A stretch of 39,183 nt of DNA from Thalassolituus sp. (GCA_006212115.1 PDUK01000026.1:1-39183), one strand, 5' to 3'. Shown: positions 7,752 through 17,025, counted from the first letter of the stretch. Program-made: numbers and translations. The notes: generated by a model from the letters alone, not told the origin.

Positions 7752-10367
7752 TTACATCAGACTTTTGCTGACAACTTCATAGACATCTTTAGAGAGACTG
7801 CCGTGATCCATAATGCGTTGCAACTCTGATTTCATCATTTGTGACTGATTTGGCACTAAGCGCTTCCAGCGAGTCAGAGGGGTCAGCAAGCGCGATGCTA
7901 TCTGTGGATTCGATTCATTCAGACGAATCACCGCATCCGCGAGGAGTTTATAACCCTCTCCGTCTGCAGCATGAAAATGACACAATGCCTGATTCGCGAA
8001 TGCACCGATAACAGAACGCACCTTATTTGGATTGCGCCAATCGAACGCTTCGTGCTCGAGAAGCTGACGAATGTGCGCGGGCGTTCCCAGTTTCGACGAC
8101 CCACACTGTACCGTCAGCCACTGATTAACGACCAACGAATCCTGCTGCCACTGAGTATAGAACTCAGCCAGAGCCTGCTCTGCTTCAGCTTGATTGCCAT
8201 GCGCCACCAGCGTTCGCAGCGCAGCCATTTGATCCGTCATATTATCTGCTGACGAGAACTGCAGCCGCGCAGCCTCTACCCCTTCGACATCGGCTTTCGC
8301 CCAGTAGGACAGCGCCAGGTTTTTCAGCGAGCGGCAGGCCATATCTTCCGGTACTGGTTGATAATCACCCGACACATTCAAACGCTGATAGCAGGCTTTA
8401 AAGTCATCACTCAGCGTATCCGCTAACGCAGCCATGACCTGCTCGCGAGCCTTGTGGATCGCTACCGGATCATATTGCGGACGAGATTCAGCGATATAAG
8501 ACTCGGATGGTAAAGCCAGTAGGTAGGCAACCATTGCTGGGTCCAGCTCAACATCGTTAATGACTGTATGCAGCGCGTCGATATCATCCTGCGTAAACTT
8601 GAATCGGCCTTTCTCAGCAAGTTCTATCCAGTGAAGCATTAACTGCTGCCCGGCATCCCAGCGGTTAAAACCATCACTGTCGTGCTGCAACATAAAGCGC
8701 AGCGCAGACTGGCTATGCTGATAGTGAATACGCACTGGTGCAGAAAAGTCCCGGAACAGTGACACTACCGGCTCCTCTACCACCCCACCAAAGCTGAACG
8801 TCTGCTCGGCTTCACGGAAGTGCAAAACCTGACTGTCTTCGGTCCAGAAATCCGGCTGGTCAGGACGTACTTCCATATCTTCACCGTCATGCCCAATCAA
8901 ACCCAGCTGAACCGGAATCCAAAGCGGCTTTTTATCAGTCTGCCCAGGTGTATCCGGCGTGTACTGGCGAAGATTTAACGTCAGCCGTTCGGCGGCATGA
9001 TCATACTGAGTCAGTACCTCGACGACCGGCGTGCCGGATTGCTTGTACCACAGGCGGAACTGGGTCAAATCAACATCGTTAGCGTCTTCCATCGCCTGAA
9101 CAAACTCATTAATGGTCACGGCCTGACCATCGTGTCGCTCGAAATAAAGATCGGAACCTTTTCTGAACCCCTCCTCACCCAGTATTTTATGCAGCATGCC
9201 AACGACTTCGGCACCCTTTTCGTAAATGGTGACGGTGTAGAAATTGGATATTTCAATGTACGAGTCAGGCTGTACCGGGTGCGCCATCGGCCCACCGTCT
9301 TCTGCAAACTGAACAGTACGCAGCATGGTCGCGTCTTCAATCCGCTTGACCGTGGCCGAGTTCATATCGGCAGAAAAACCTGCATCACGGAATACGGTGA
9401 AGCCTTCTTTCAGGCTGAGCTGGAACCAGTCACGACAGGTAACCCGATTACCCGACCAGTTATGGAAATACTCATGAGCGACAATGGCTTCAATACGCTG
9501 GTATGCAGCATCTGTTGCCGTTGCAGGGTTAGCCAACACACAGGATGAGTTAAAGATATTGAGGCCTTTGTTTTCCATCGCCCCCATATTGAAATCGTCT
9601 ACGGCCACGATCATAAAGATGTCCAGATCGTATTCACGGCCGTATACCTCTTCGTCCCAACGCATCGAGCGTTTAAGGGCATCCAGTGCATACTCGGTTT
9701 TGTCAACATTCTGCGGCTCAACGAAAATCCGGAGCAACACTTCACGCCCTGAACAGGTGGTGAAATGATCATCGCGTACTTGCAGATCTCCAGCCACCAG
9801 CGCAAATAAATAGGCTGGTTTTTTGTGAGGGTCATGCCAGACAACGTGTTTTTTACCGTCTTCGATTTTCTCACTGACCGGATTGCCGTTGGAAAGAAGA
9901 ACAGGATACTGCGCAGCATCTGCGATAATTTCGGTCGTAAACACCGACATCACATCTGGGCGATCGGGATAGTAAGTAATCCGGCGGAACCCCTCTGCCT
10001 CACACTGTGTGCAATACATACCGCCAGAGCGGTACAGACCTTCCAGTGCCGTATTTTTCTCGGGGTAAATACGCGTTGTCATCTCAAGGGTATGACTGGC
10101 GCCTAAGCCGGAAAGAACTAATGCTTCTTCGGCGGTCGTGTAGTCCGCCTCGCTCAACAACTTACCATCGAGTTTGATACTGATAAGCTCGAGATCCTGC
10201 CCGTTAAGAAGGAGCTCGGTTTCATCACCGTTCTGTTTCAGCGATAAATTCGAATGAACGAGAGTGTAACCATCATGCAGCTCGAACCTGAGGTGTGTAT
10301 CTGTCACCTCGTAAGCCGGAGCACGGTAATCGGCCAGTTGAATGGCTTTAGGTTGAGCATCACGCAT
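7752..10367 (-). CDS. pepN: Aminopeptidase N (M1 metallopeptidase)
   Basis: An 871-aa cytoplasmic zinc aminopeptidase, the length of E. coli PepN. The exopeptidase motif GAMENKGLNIFNSS is present. The zinc site is HEYFHNW (His298, Glu299, His302) with the third ligand Glu321 in LKEGFTVFRD. The C-terminal helical domain is complete, ending in the typical DVYEVVSKSLM. It removes N-terminal residues from peptides in late protein turnover. ATG 10367 has GGGAG 8 nt upstream and lies 2 nt after the DUF2797 stop, so it belongs to the nadK-to-pepN gene string. The DUF1329 gene follows after 14 nt. Confidence 0.98.
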   Translation of the reverse strand: MRDAQPKAIQLADYRAPAYEVTDTHLRFELHDGYTLVHSNLSLKQNGDETELLLNGQDLELISIKLDGKLLSEADYTTAEEALVLSGLGASHTLEMTTRIYPEKNTALEGLYRSGGMYCTQCEAEGFRRITYYPDRPDVMSVFTTEIIADAAQYPVLLSNGNPVSEKIEDGKKHVVWHDPHKKPAYLFALVAGDLQVRDDHFTTCSGREVLLRIFVEPQNVDKTEYALDALKRSMRWDEEVYGREYDLDIFMIVAVDDFNMGAMENKGLNIFNSSCVLANPATATDAAYQRIEAIVAHEYFHNWSGNRVTCRDWFQLSLKEGFTVFRDAGFSADMNSATVKRIEDATMLRTVQFAEDGGPMAHPVQPDSYIEISNFYTVTIYEKGAEVVGMLHKILGEEGFRKGSDLYFERHDGQAVTINEFVQAMEDANDVDLTQFRLWYKQSGTPVVEVLTQYDHAAERLTLNLRQYTPDTPGQTDKKPLWIPVQLGLIGHDGEDMEVRPDQPDFWTEDSQVLHFREAEQTFSFGGVVEEPVVSLFRDFSAPVRIHYQHSQSALRFMLQHDSDGFNRWDAGQQLMLHWIELAEKGRFKFTQDDIDALHTVINDVELDPAMVAYLLALPSESYIAESRPQYDPVAIHKAREQVMAALADTLSDDFKACYQRLNVSGDYQPVPEDMACRSLKNLALSYWAKADVEGVEAARLQFSSADNMTDQMAALRTLVAHGNQAEAEQALAEFYTQWQQDSLVVNQWLTVQCGSSKLGTPAHIRQLLEHEAFDWRNPNKVRSVIGAFANQALCHFHAADGEGYKLLADAVIRLNESNPQIASRLLTPLTRWKRLVPNQSQMMKSELQRIMDHGSLSKDVYEVVSKSLM

Positions 10368-10369
10368 TG

Positions 10370-11212
10370 TCAGGACTCCCTGTTAACAGTCACACTGATC
10401 TTATATGAAGTAAATTTCCGCAGATTAATCACGCCGGTATCCAGAATAAGATACTGGCCTTTAATTCCCATCAGGCGCCCTGCGACCTCTGCGGTTTTAT
10501 CAAAATTGTGGCTAGCCACCTTGGTCGGATATTCAAGCACTGGGTAATTAAAGTCCCGGGTATTCTCATTCGTCAACCAGGTAATAGCATCTTGCCCAAA
10601 CTCATCCTGGAGTTGTTGCAACTCATCTGCAAATAAAGTGCGCAGGCGCTCGGCTTCAGTGTGCAGATCAATAGCGGGCGCATCCGCTTTCAGCATGGTC
10701 CGCCAGTTGGTTTTATCGGCCACATCGCGTCGTAAAATATCTTCTACTAAGCCAGCAAGACGTCGCGTTGCGACCCGAGCAACCGGCAACGCCTGAGCCG
10801 CCCCCTGATCGAGCCAACGTGAAGGCATATTTTTCATACGCGTGATGCCTACTTTAACGCCAGAAGAATTTGCCAGATACACGATGTGATCGTTAAAACA
10901 CACGCGCTCCCCCCATTCGGGATCACGACAAGTGCCGAGGTGAAAATGACACTTCTCCGGGCTCACTATGCAGGAGTCGCATTCAGGCAAGCGGGTAAAA
11001 CACGGGTAACAGTATCCCTGGCCAAAACTTTTTTTGGTAGGACGTTCACAAGCTCGGCAATGAATATCACCTTCCCACTTCAGAATAATCTGCTGGCCCA
11101 GCAAATCATTGATGACGTGTTCTTTGTTGTCCAATACTAAGGCATAGTCAACAGGTACACCGGGGCGCACCTTCATCTTTTCGAGATGGCCAGAATAAGT
11201 CGAATCTGTCAT
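10370..11212 (-). CDS. DUF2797 family protein, Cys-rich
   Basis: A 280-aa protein of the DUF2797 family. The N-terminal half contains many Cys in zinc-finger-like spacing: Cys52/55, Cys68/71, Cys78/81, Cys88 and Cys95, with WGERVCFNDHIVYLANS next. This is followed by the family motif VGITRMKNMPSRWLDQGA, reminiscent of the GIY-YIG nuclease core, though the catalytic role is unproven. The C-terminal half is a compact alpha/beta region ending in a small beta domain (GQYLILDTGVINLR). The ATG overlaps the DUF1315 stop (ATGA), giving translational coupling. DUF2797 next to DUF1315 and pepN is a common pseudomonad-type arrangement as far as I recall. The function is unknown; nucleic-acid binding is a reasonable guess. 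Confidence 0.88.
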   Translation of the reverse strand: MTDSTYSGHLEKMKVRPGVPVDYALVLDNKEHVINDLLGQQIILKWEGDIHCRACERPTKKSFGQGYCYPCFTRLPECDSCIVSPEKCHFHLGTCRDPEWGERVCFNDHIVYLANSSGVKVGITRMKNMPSRWLDQGAAQALPVARVATRRLAGLVEDILRRDVADKTNWRTMLKADAPAIDLHTEAERLRTLFADELQQLQDEFGQDAITWLTNENTRDFNYPVLEYPTKVASHNFDKTAEVAGRLMGIKGQYLILDTGVINLRKFTSYKISVTVNRES

Positions 11213-11454
11213 TGGATATTCAGCGGCTGAGTGTCGTCGTCTTTACCCGATTTGCATCCCTGATCAAGATAACCTACGCGCTGATCAGAGGGGACGTCAT
11301 GGGTGTTTTCGTAATAAATGATGGCTTCCATACACAGTTCACGTTGGCCGTCTTCCAACTTCCGACCGTCTGGCCAGCGACCTGTCGCCACGGCATTTTT
11401 GAGATTCTCGTAGACGACTGGCGTCAGAGAACGTATCAAAGCATCAAGATTCAT
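11209..11454 (-). CDS. DUF1315 (YeaC-like) small protein
   Basis: An 81-aa protein matching the DUF1315/YeaC family: the LTPVVYENLKNAVATGRWPDG segment and GQRELCMEAIIYYE are the recognisable core. It is soluble and without known activity. Its 5' end overlaps the glpG 3' end by 11 bp, and its ribosome-binding site (GGAG, spacing 5) lies inside glpG. Its stop overlaps the DUF2797 start (ATGA). The tail after residue 60 is polar and probably disordered. Confidence 0.9.
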   Translation of the reverse strand: MNLDALIRSLTPVVYENLKNAVATGRWPDGRKLEDGQRELCMEAIIYYENTHDVPSDQRVGYLDQGCKSGKDDDTQPLNIQ

Positions 11455-12280
11455 GAATTCTCCGGGATGAGACTGGCCATATCAGGGCCAGAAATAAACC
11501 ACATAACAGACCACCGAGGTGTCCACCATGACCGGCTACTGTCAGGCCTGGTATCAGGATGTCACCAAACATGGTCAGAGCCATAAAGAATACCATAACC
11601 CCAAACAGTGCTGGGGTTATGCCGTAAGGAGTGTGATGGCGCTTCTGACGCAGCCAGGTCCAGGCGGCGAGCCCATACACAACGCCAGAAATACCGCCAT
11701 AAGCCGGGCCAGCAAGCCACCATTGAAGTAAATTACCGGTCAACCCACAGGCGAAAAGTAAAACAACAACAGGAACACGCTCGTTCTGACGTTCCATCGC
11801 GCCAGCAAACACCCAGATCCAAAGCGCGTTAAACAAGATGTGCATCACATCGAAATGCAATAACACAGGCCGCCAGACTTCCCACAATGACATATTCAGA
11901 TAGGTCTCAATCTGATTGCGTGCTTCGGGCCAACTTGATTGGGATTGTGTCAGCCAGCTGTGCCAGTCGCTGCTGGTATATTGCCAGATAAATACAGCCA
12001 ATATGGTGAGGATCAACGACACTGTCAGGGGCACCTGCGCCAGACGAGCACCCAGAGAGAGGCCTCCCTCAGGCGCACGAACCGGATTGCCCAACTGCTG
12101 GTTTTCCCACAGTGTCAGGAGTTCCTTGATACGCTCCGCATCGGCTGGATTCACGATCAGAAGAATCTGTTGGTCGCCTTCCTCGACGACCCGATGCGCA
12201 ATTTTCTCTGCCCACAGGTGTTGAGTCAGAGGAGAGAGATCCACCTCAAGAGGTGCAGACAATACCGCTATCGGAGCCAT
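11444..12280 (-). CDS. glpG: Rhomboid intramembrane serine protease GlpG
   Basis: A 278-aa rhomboid protease of the inner membrane. The N-terminal 70 residues form the small soluble domain typical of GlpG, followed by six membrane helices. The catalytic Ser198 sits in GGISGVVYG and His254 in AGHGGHLGG, nearly the same numbering as E. coli (Ser201/His254). The oxyanion-site HILFN motif is at about 147-151, and WR lies in the L1 loop (WEVWRP). It cleaves transmembrane segments of other proteins. ATG 12280 is chosen; the longer frame begins with TTG and lacks support. The start overlaps the phosphatase stop by one base (TGATG). It is one of two rhomboid-fold proteases in this window. Confidence 0.96.
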   Translation of the reverse strand: MAPIAVLSAPLEVDLSPLTQHLWAEKIAHRVVEEGDQQILLIVNPADAERIKELLTLWENQQLGNPVRAPEGGLSLGARLAQVPLTVSLILTILAVFIWQYTSSDWHSWLTQSQSSWPEARNQIETYLNMSLWEVWRPVLLHFDVMHILFNALWIWVFAGAMERQNERVPVVVLLFACGLTGNLLQWWLAGPAYGGISGVVYGLAAWTWLRQKRHHTPYGITPALFGVMVFFMALTMFGDILIPGLTVAGHGGHLGGLLCGLFLALIWPVSSRRIHES

Positions 12281-13236
12281 CAACGTTCTTTCTTTTCAAC
12301 ACGAACCCAGGCAAATTTTCCTTTCTGAAGCTGCGTTTCGGTATCCATTCTGTATGCAACCAAGCGACCGTACTTCACCGCGCTGTAATCCAGACAAGCA
12401 ATGTTAGGCACGATCGGGGCCGGTAATCCGGACATCCAGTAATGTCCGATAAAAAGAGGCTTTTCCTCTGGACCGTAGAACAGAAGCTGCTCTTTCTCTT
12501 CTGCGCTCAACAAACCATGCTGAATGTCTTCCGGTAGTGGATCAGGCTGAAATACCACGTCGTTATACCGCTGTGGGTCGTCTGCCCAGAATTTGGTACG
12601 GAAAAACTGCCTGACCATGCCATCTTTTGATGTCATGGAGCGCCCATCCGGTAACTTCAGAGAGGTACCACGCAATATCCGATCGAGAAAACGATACAGG
12701 AAAGAATCCGTCTGAACGGATTCGGCCAGCATATTTTTACTGATCAGGTTGGAGTCATATCGACGAAGATACTCATCGATCATCTGCTGGTCCCAGCTGG
12801 CATGAACAACGCGGAAATGCTCGTACTCGCGGAACAATGGAATGGTCAGGAACCAGTCCAGCATTTCGTTAAATTCCTGCGGGAAGTTAGCAAACTGCTC
12901 AAGCGTCTGTTCGACAATAAAATTGTTGCGTGGTGTATGCGGGCGCAAAAATGGCTGACGCATACCTGCCGGAGCCTCACTCAGGTAGGTCACGATATTG
13001 TATTCGTGATTCCCCATCACGATATCGGCATGCCCTGCTTCGACCATGTCGCGGACGATATGGCAGGCCAGCCGGATATTGGGCCCGCGATCGACAATGT
13101 CTCCCAGGAAAACGACTTTGCGCTTGGGGTGCTGATACACGCCGTTTTTTTTGCTGTACCCCATCTGCTCAAGCAAATCGATGAGGGTCAAGCCACAGCC
13201 GTGGATGTCACCTATCAGGTCATAGCCCTGATGCAT
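12280..13236 (-). CDS. Calcineurin-like metallophosphatase (ApaH/PrpE-like)
   Basis: A 318-aa metallophosphoesterase with the classic metal-site series: GDIHG (9-13), GDIVDRG (45-51), GNHEYN (75-80) and VHASW for a later His ligand. It resembles PrpE/ApaH-type diadenosine-polyphosphate hydrolases and Ser/Thr phosphatases, but the substrate cannot be fixed from sequence. An unusual loop of about 90 residues lies between the GNHE block and the C-terminal half. ATG 13236 is preferred over an in-frame GTG at 13242 because GGAG lies 7 nt upstream. It is 2 nt from the nadK stop. Linkage to nadK hints at nucleotide metabolism. Confidence 0.88.
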   Translation of the reverse strand: MHQGYDLIGDIHGCGLTLIDLLEQMGYSKKNGVYQHPKRKVVFLGDIVDRGPNIRLACHIVRDMVEAGHADIVMGNHEYNIVTYLSEAPAGMRQPFLRPHTPRNNFIVEQTLEQFANFPQEFNEMLDWFLTIPLFREYEHFRVVHASWDQQMIDEYLRRYDSNLISKNMLAESVQTDSFLYRFLDRILRGTSLKLPDGRSMTSKDGMVRQFFRTKFWADDPQRYNDVVFQPDPLPEDIQHGLLSAEEKEQLLFYGPEEKPLFIGHYWMSGLPAPIVPNIACLDYSAVKYGRLVAYRMDTETQLQKGKFAWVRVEKKER

Positions 13237-13238
13237 AT

Positions 13239-14123
13239 TCACTCTCCGAGGTTACTGCTCCAACCCAACTTAGTGCGACAGATCTCGTAAAAGTTGTGCC
13301 CTTTAGGATGAATAAGTTTGAGCTTGTGCGCCTTCTTACGGATAGAAATAGTGTCACCGGGCGCACAGGGAATATGAGTTTGTCCGTCACAGCTGATCGT
13401 CGGATACAGCCCCTGGCTGGCATCAATCACAATTTTCACTTCGGACTTACCGTCGACCACAATCGGGCGACTTGAAAGAGTGTGAGGGAACATAGGAACC
13501 AGCACCAACGCATCCAGACGCGGGTGCATAATCGGACCACCGCCTGACAGTGCATAGGCCGTTGAACCCGTTGGCGTCGATACGATCAAACCATCCGAAC
13601 GCAGGTGATAAACGAACTGCCCTTCGATATAGAGATCAAACGCAATCATACGAGCGGATTTGCCGGGGTGAAGCACAACATCATTCAGGCCTGTTGCCGA
13701 ACCAATCGGATTGCCGTCACGCTTGATCTCAGCATCCAGCAGAAAGCGGCGTTCCTCAATGTAGTCGCCGTCCAGCACTGCCTGAACGGCCTCTGTCATT
13801 TCATCATCCGGGCTGATGTCTGTCAGGAAGCCCAGACGTCCACGGTTAATCCCAAGGACCGGGGTGTTGTACTTCGCAAGTGCACGTGCAGCGCCCAACA
13901 AACTGCCATCACCGCCCACTACAATAACGAGGTCACAAATTTCGCCCAGCATATTCACGTTACTGACTTGCATACCATGACCCGGCATTACCTCCGCAAT
14001 CCTGTCATCAAGTATGGTGTGATAGCCTTCATCGATCAGATAACGGGACAAACGACGGATGGTGTCGATAACTTTGTTGCTGTTTAAACGACCGATAAGG
14101 CCGATATTGCGAAACTCTTCCAT
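13239..14123 (-). CDS. nadK: NAD kinase
   Basis: A 294-aa enzyme that makes NADP from NAD and ATP. It shows the GGDG nucleotide-binding motif (70-73), the NDVVLH segment in the position of the usual NE/D motif, and the glycine-rich STPTGSTAYALSGGGPI loop. The C-terminal beta-sandwich is complete (GDTISIRKKAHKLKLIHP). The length is standard. It is the first gene of the leftward string nadK, phosphatase, glpG, DUF1315, DUF2797, pepN, and is divergent from the DUF1853 gene with 94 nt between their start codons, where both promoters must lie. I did not find a convincing sigma-70 box for it. Confidence 0.98.
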   Translation of the reverse strand: MEEFRNIGLIGRLNSNKVIDTIRRLSRYLIDEGYHTILDDRIAEVMPGHGMQVSNVNMLGEICDLVIVVGGDGSLLGAARALAKYNTPVLGINRGRLGFLTDISPDDEMTEAVQAVLDGDYIEERRFLLDAEIKRDGNPIGSATGLNDVVLHPGKSARMIAFDLYIEGQFVYHLRSDGLIVSTPTGSTAYALSGGGPIMHPRLDALVLVPMFPHTLSSRPIVVDGKSEVKIVIDASQGLYPTISCDGQTHIPCAPGDTISIRKKAHKLKLIHPKGHNFYEICRTKLGWSSNLGE

Positions 14124-14217
14124 CTGAAAACTGGTAACCTCAATGCATCACGGGCCGCTGTTCGTCGTGCGGCGTCACTTTTTTTACACTATACAGCAGA
14201 ATACAAGGCGTGAACCA

Positions 14218-15075
14218 ATGATGACTGACACCAACCAGTTCTTTGCGATTGCTGAGAAACAGCGACGCGATCTGCTCTGGAGTCTGTTTGGACCGTCTCT
14301 ACTGGATAGTAGCCTAGCACCAGATTTAACCTCTCTGCTTCCCTCTCTGGACGAGAAAAGCCTGAAAGCGGCCACTCTGTCCGATGAGTATGACGCGCCA
14401 GCCCGGCTTGGTTTTCGATTTGAACAGTTGTGGCAGACGGCGCTCGATCTCAGCCATACCGAGCACTACGCCAACACCCAGATCACCCAAAACGGAAAGA
14501 CGCTGGGGGAACTGGATCTCCTGATTCCCTTTACAAACCACTCTATCCACATCGAGTTAGCGCTCAAGTTCTATCTGGGTGTGGAGGATGACTGGATCGG
14601 CCCCAATCGTCGCGATTTGCTGAGTCGTAAGATTGCACACACATTAGAACACCAACTGCCACTCGCCAGCCGACCCGCCGCTCAGGAGCGGATTCAGCAA
14701 TTATGCCCAACGCCCGTTACGTCTTATCCGATTATGCGTGGCTGTCTGTTTGCCCCGGCACACGGGGTGCAGGCGGCTCCTCTCCCAAAGGAAATCGCAA
14801 CGGACCACTGGTCTGGGTACTGGTGCCCTGTCGACCGTTCCGACTGTTTACCCGAGGGACATTGGTTCGTGCTATCCAAGCCAGACTGGATCAGTCCGGT
14901 GAAGTCTTCTTTCGCCATCAGTAAATCTGAGTTGGTGCATTATCTGAACGTAACCTATCAACACATCCGAACTCCACTGGCGGTAGCCAGAATGGCGCAA
15001 TTCGAATTGCCAGATGGCGAACATTGCTGGGGAGAAGTTGAGCGCTGGATGATGGTGGCACCGGACTGGCACTAA
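14218..15075 (+). CDS. DUF1853 family protein
   Basis: A 285-aa soluble protein of the DUF1853 family. The recognisable core is RLGFRFEQLW followed by ELDLLIPF and HIELALKFYLG, a block that recalls PD-(D/E)XK nuclease-like folds (E-x-D ... ELALKF), then DWIGPNRRDLL. The C-terminal part has WISPVK. The ATG pair at 14218/14221 with AAGG (14204-14207) is taken as the start; an in-frame ATG at 14143 reaches back into the nadK promoter region and has no ribosome-binding site. Its 3' end overlaps the convergent PLP-enzyme gene by 4 bp. The nuclease-like role is inference only. Confidence 0.85.
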   Translation: MMTDTNQFFAIAEKQRRDLLWSLFGPSLLDSSLAPDLTSLLPSLDEKSLKAATLSDEYDAPARLGFRFEQLWQTALDLSHTEHYANTQITQNGKTLGELDLLIPFTNHSIHIELALKFYLGVEDDWIGPNRRDLLSRKIAHTLEHQLPLASRPAAQERIQQLCPTPVTSYPIMRGCLFAPAHGVQAAPLPKEIATDHWSGYWCPVDRSDCLPEGHWFVLSKPDWISPVKSSFAISKSELVHYLNVTYQHIRTPLAVARMAQFELPDGEHCWGEVERWMMVAPDWH

Positions 15076-15977
15076 AACGACATACCCCGACGTCCCTGCA
15101 GCCCTCCAGAGTGTATCAACAGACTATTATCAGACACCTTCCCTCGCTGCCGGGCATGCAAGAAAGCGCTTAATAGCCGTACGGTGTATACAGGATCAAG
15201 CGGCAGATCCACCACATCTGCCCTTTCCATCAACTGCCGCTGCTCTGGGGTCAGTTTTCCAAACCTCAATGAATAGGGACAGTCTGCAAAGCGCCATCTG
15301 GGTTTCAGAGAGAGCGAAGCCAGACGCTCCGCGAGTGCCCCTTGATCCTGCACGGCATTGACGATGACAAGGGTCTGCGAAGGCAGCATATTCTCAGCAA
15401 GTCCGATGGCGGATGTCCCGGTTCCAGCAGCAACCCAGACCTCGTCGTAACCGATCACAGATGGCTGAAGCAGTTCAAACCCGCGCACCCCAGCCTCACC
15501 GTCGCCCCCTTCTGGAATAATCCAGGCATCGTATTGGTCGCTGAGTGTCTGGCGCCATGTTTCGTCGTAACGTTGCTGATACTGCTTTCTGTTGCAGAAA
15601 TACAAAGCCATGCCCTGCCGCTGACAATCACGCAGAGTTTCGGTTAATGGTTGCTCAGGGTAACCCAGCACCATGGCCATGGATGGAACATCAAGATGGG
15701 CAGCTGCATGTGCCAGCGCATGCAGGTGATTCGACCATCGACCGCCAAAACTTAACAGTCGCGACCTACCCGAAGACCGGAACGCCTCGAGATGACCAAG
15801 CAGTTTGAAAAATTTATTACCCGAGAGCGTGGGGTGAAGTTGGTCAAGCCGCAAACACTCGAATATCTCACCATCCAATTGGTAAGACTGGCGAAATCTC
15901 TGCAGATTGCTCAGCGTTGACACTGGCAGGAGACCGGCCAGAAGTTCCAGATCTATTTCCTTACTCACTTCGGGCAT
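15072..15977 (-). CDS. ACC deaminase / D-cysteine desulfhydrase-type PLP enzyme
   Basis: A 301-aa fold-type II PLP enzyme. RLDQLHPTLSGNKFFKL contains the PLP lysine (Lys55), and FGGRWSNHLHALAHAA follows as the substrate-binding Ser-Asn-His region; PEGGDGEAGVRGFEL and AAGTGTSAIGLA are the phosphate-binding Gly-rich loops. This matches the 1-aminocyclopropane-1-carboxylate deaminase / D-cysteine desulfhydrase family. The true ACC deaminase is usually longer (about 335 aa), so D-cysteine desulfhydrase-like activity is as likely. It is convergent with DUF1853 and lies downstream of the membrane-anchored unknown. Confidence 0.87.
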   Translation of the reverse strand: MPEVSKEIDLELLAGLLPVSTLSNLQRFRQSYQLDGEIFECLRLDQLHPTLSGNKFFKLLGHLEAFRSSGRSRLLSFGGRWSNHLHALAHAAAHLDVPSMAMVLGYPEQPLTETLRDCQRQGMALYFCNRKQYQQRYDETWRQTLSDQYDAWIIPEGGDGEAGVRGFELLQPSVIGYDEVWVAAGTGTSAIGLAENMLPSQTLVIVNAVQDQGALAERLASLSLKPRWRFADCPYSLRFGKLTPEQRQLMERADVVDLPLDPVYTVRLLSAFLHARQRGKVSDNSLLIHSGGLQGRRGMSF

Positions 15978-16039
15978 GGGGTTTACACATACAGCGACAG
16001 TTAATTCGTTAGCTGAATGATAGCGTCTTAAGAAAAGGG

Positions 16040-16819
16040 TCAGTAGCGCTTCTTAACAGCGTCCGGATCTGTCGGCATACCGAACTCATTGGTTTCCGCC
16101 GCGGCTTCCTTGGACAGTGCTTTCGACAGATTGTCCACCGTATCCTCCGGTAGCTCGTTCTTTTCACCACGATAGAGTGCCGCAGTTTTCTCCGCAATGG
16201 CCTTCACCCGAGCGTTTTTCTCCGGAAATTGAATATCAAACTCAATGAGCAACTTGCGAGCAGCCTTGAAGTAATTTGCAGCAGTGACAATGTCTCCCCG
16301 ACTGGCAGCAACGTCACCTTGTGCCGTGTAGGTGTCTACTTCTCGCTCAAGCAGCGTCATTTTAAGGTAACGGCGGTACTCCACCATGGCTGTTTCAGAG
16401 ATCACCTTCTTTTTCGCCATCAGCGACAAGGCTTTCAGGATGGAGGAAAACTGGCGACGCCCGTATTTCAGCTCGCGATCACTTTTCAACACTTTCCGAT
16501 ACGAAGTCGCAGCCTGGATTTTCTGAGAATAGGGTTCAGGGTCGAAGGGCTCACCGGCAGCGTCAGTGCCAGCCTGTTTAGCCGCCAGATCGTAGAGCTC
16601 GCTGATACGCTCCAGAACCGCCGACTGAATGTCTTTGTGATTGTCCACCAACAGCAGATACTCGAGCGCTTCCAACAGATCACCCGCCTTTTGACGTATG
16701 ACCCGCGCCTGGTTCTGCCTCGCCTGTTTTTTCTGAAGTGAGCGGTTGTATAAGACGGCTCCCAACATCAACAGCGTCAGCGGAACTGCGATGGCCAGAA
16801 TCAGTCCGATAGCTGACAT
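16040..16819 (-). CDS. Membrane-anchored helical protein, unknown
   Basis: A 259-aa protein with one N-terminal membrane helix (about residues 4-24) followed by a highly basic stretch, then a mostly helical, charged cytoplasmic domain. Residues about 160-210 (GDVAASRGDIVTAANYFKAA) look like TPR-type helices. The C-terminus is polar (TDPDAVKKRY). ATG 16819 has GGAG 9 nt upstream; a TTG four codons earlier would have no spacing. It is divergent from topA. I do not recognise a family with confidence; an uncharacterised protein beside topA is also present in pseudomonads, as far as I recall, but I cannot show homology. Confidence 0.75.
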   Translation of the reverse strand: MSAIGLILAIAVPLTLLMLGAVLYNRSLQKKQARQNQARVIRQKAGDLLEALEYLLLVDNHKDIQSAVLERISELYDLAAKQAGTDAAGEPFDPEPYSQKIQAATSYRKVLKSDRELKYGRRQFSSILKALSLMAKKKVISETAMVEYRRYLKMTLLEREVDTYTAQGDVAASRGDIVTAANYFKAARKLLIEFDIQFPEKNARVKAIAEKTAALYRGEKNELPEDTVDNLSKALSKEAAAETNEFGMPTDPDAVKKRY

Positions 16820-16996
16820 ATTTTTCAACTCCGTATGTTTTGTGCTATTCCTGAAAACAGTGGGACAGCGATCCCCGTATAAGTTGCACCCTGTTGGTCG
16901 GCCTGACAGGCCGCCGCTCCGGTATACCGCAGGGTAAGTAACTCAAAGTTTAGCAAGGATTTACGGAGATGCTGGATCAACTGGGCGATGAGAAAC

Positions 16997-17025
16997 TTGA
17001 CCTCACCCCATGTTTTGGTTTTAAA
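16997..17025 (+). promoter_or_regulatory. Candidate sigma-70 promoter for topA
   Basis: TTGACC (16997-17002, five of six to the -35 consensus), a 17-bp spacer, then TTTAAA (17020-17025, four of six to the -10). Start would be near 17032, giving a leader of about 98 nt before the topA ATG. Confidence 0.5.

Noticed and set aside
7357..7771. Overlapping plus-strand frames opposite DUF1329 and pepN ends
   Set aside because: They are shadows of well-supported minus-strand genes with signal peptide and family motifs.
16900..16920. CGGCCT-gac-AGGCCG inverted repeat between the divergent unknown gene and topA
   Set aside because: Six-bp arms with a 3-nt loop, no T-tract and no gene end nearby; likely chance in a GC-rich stretch.
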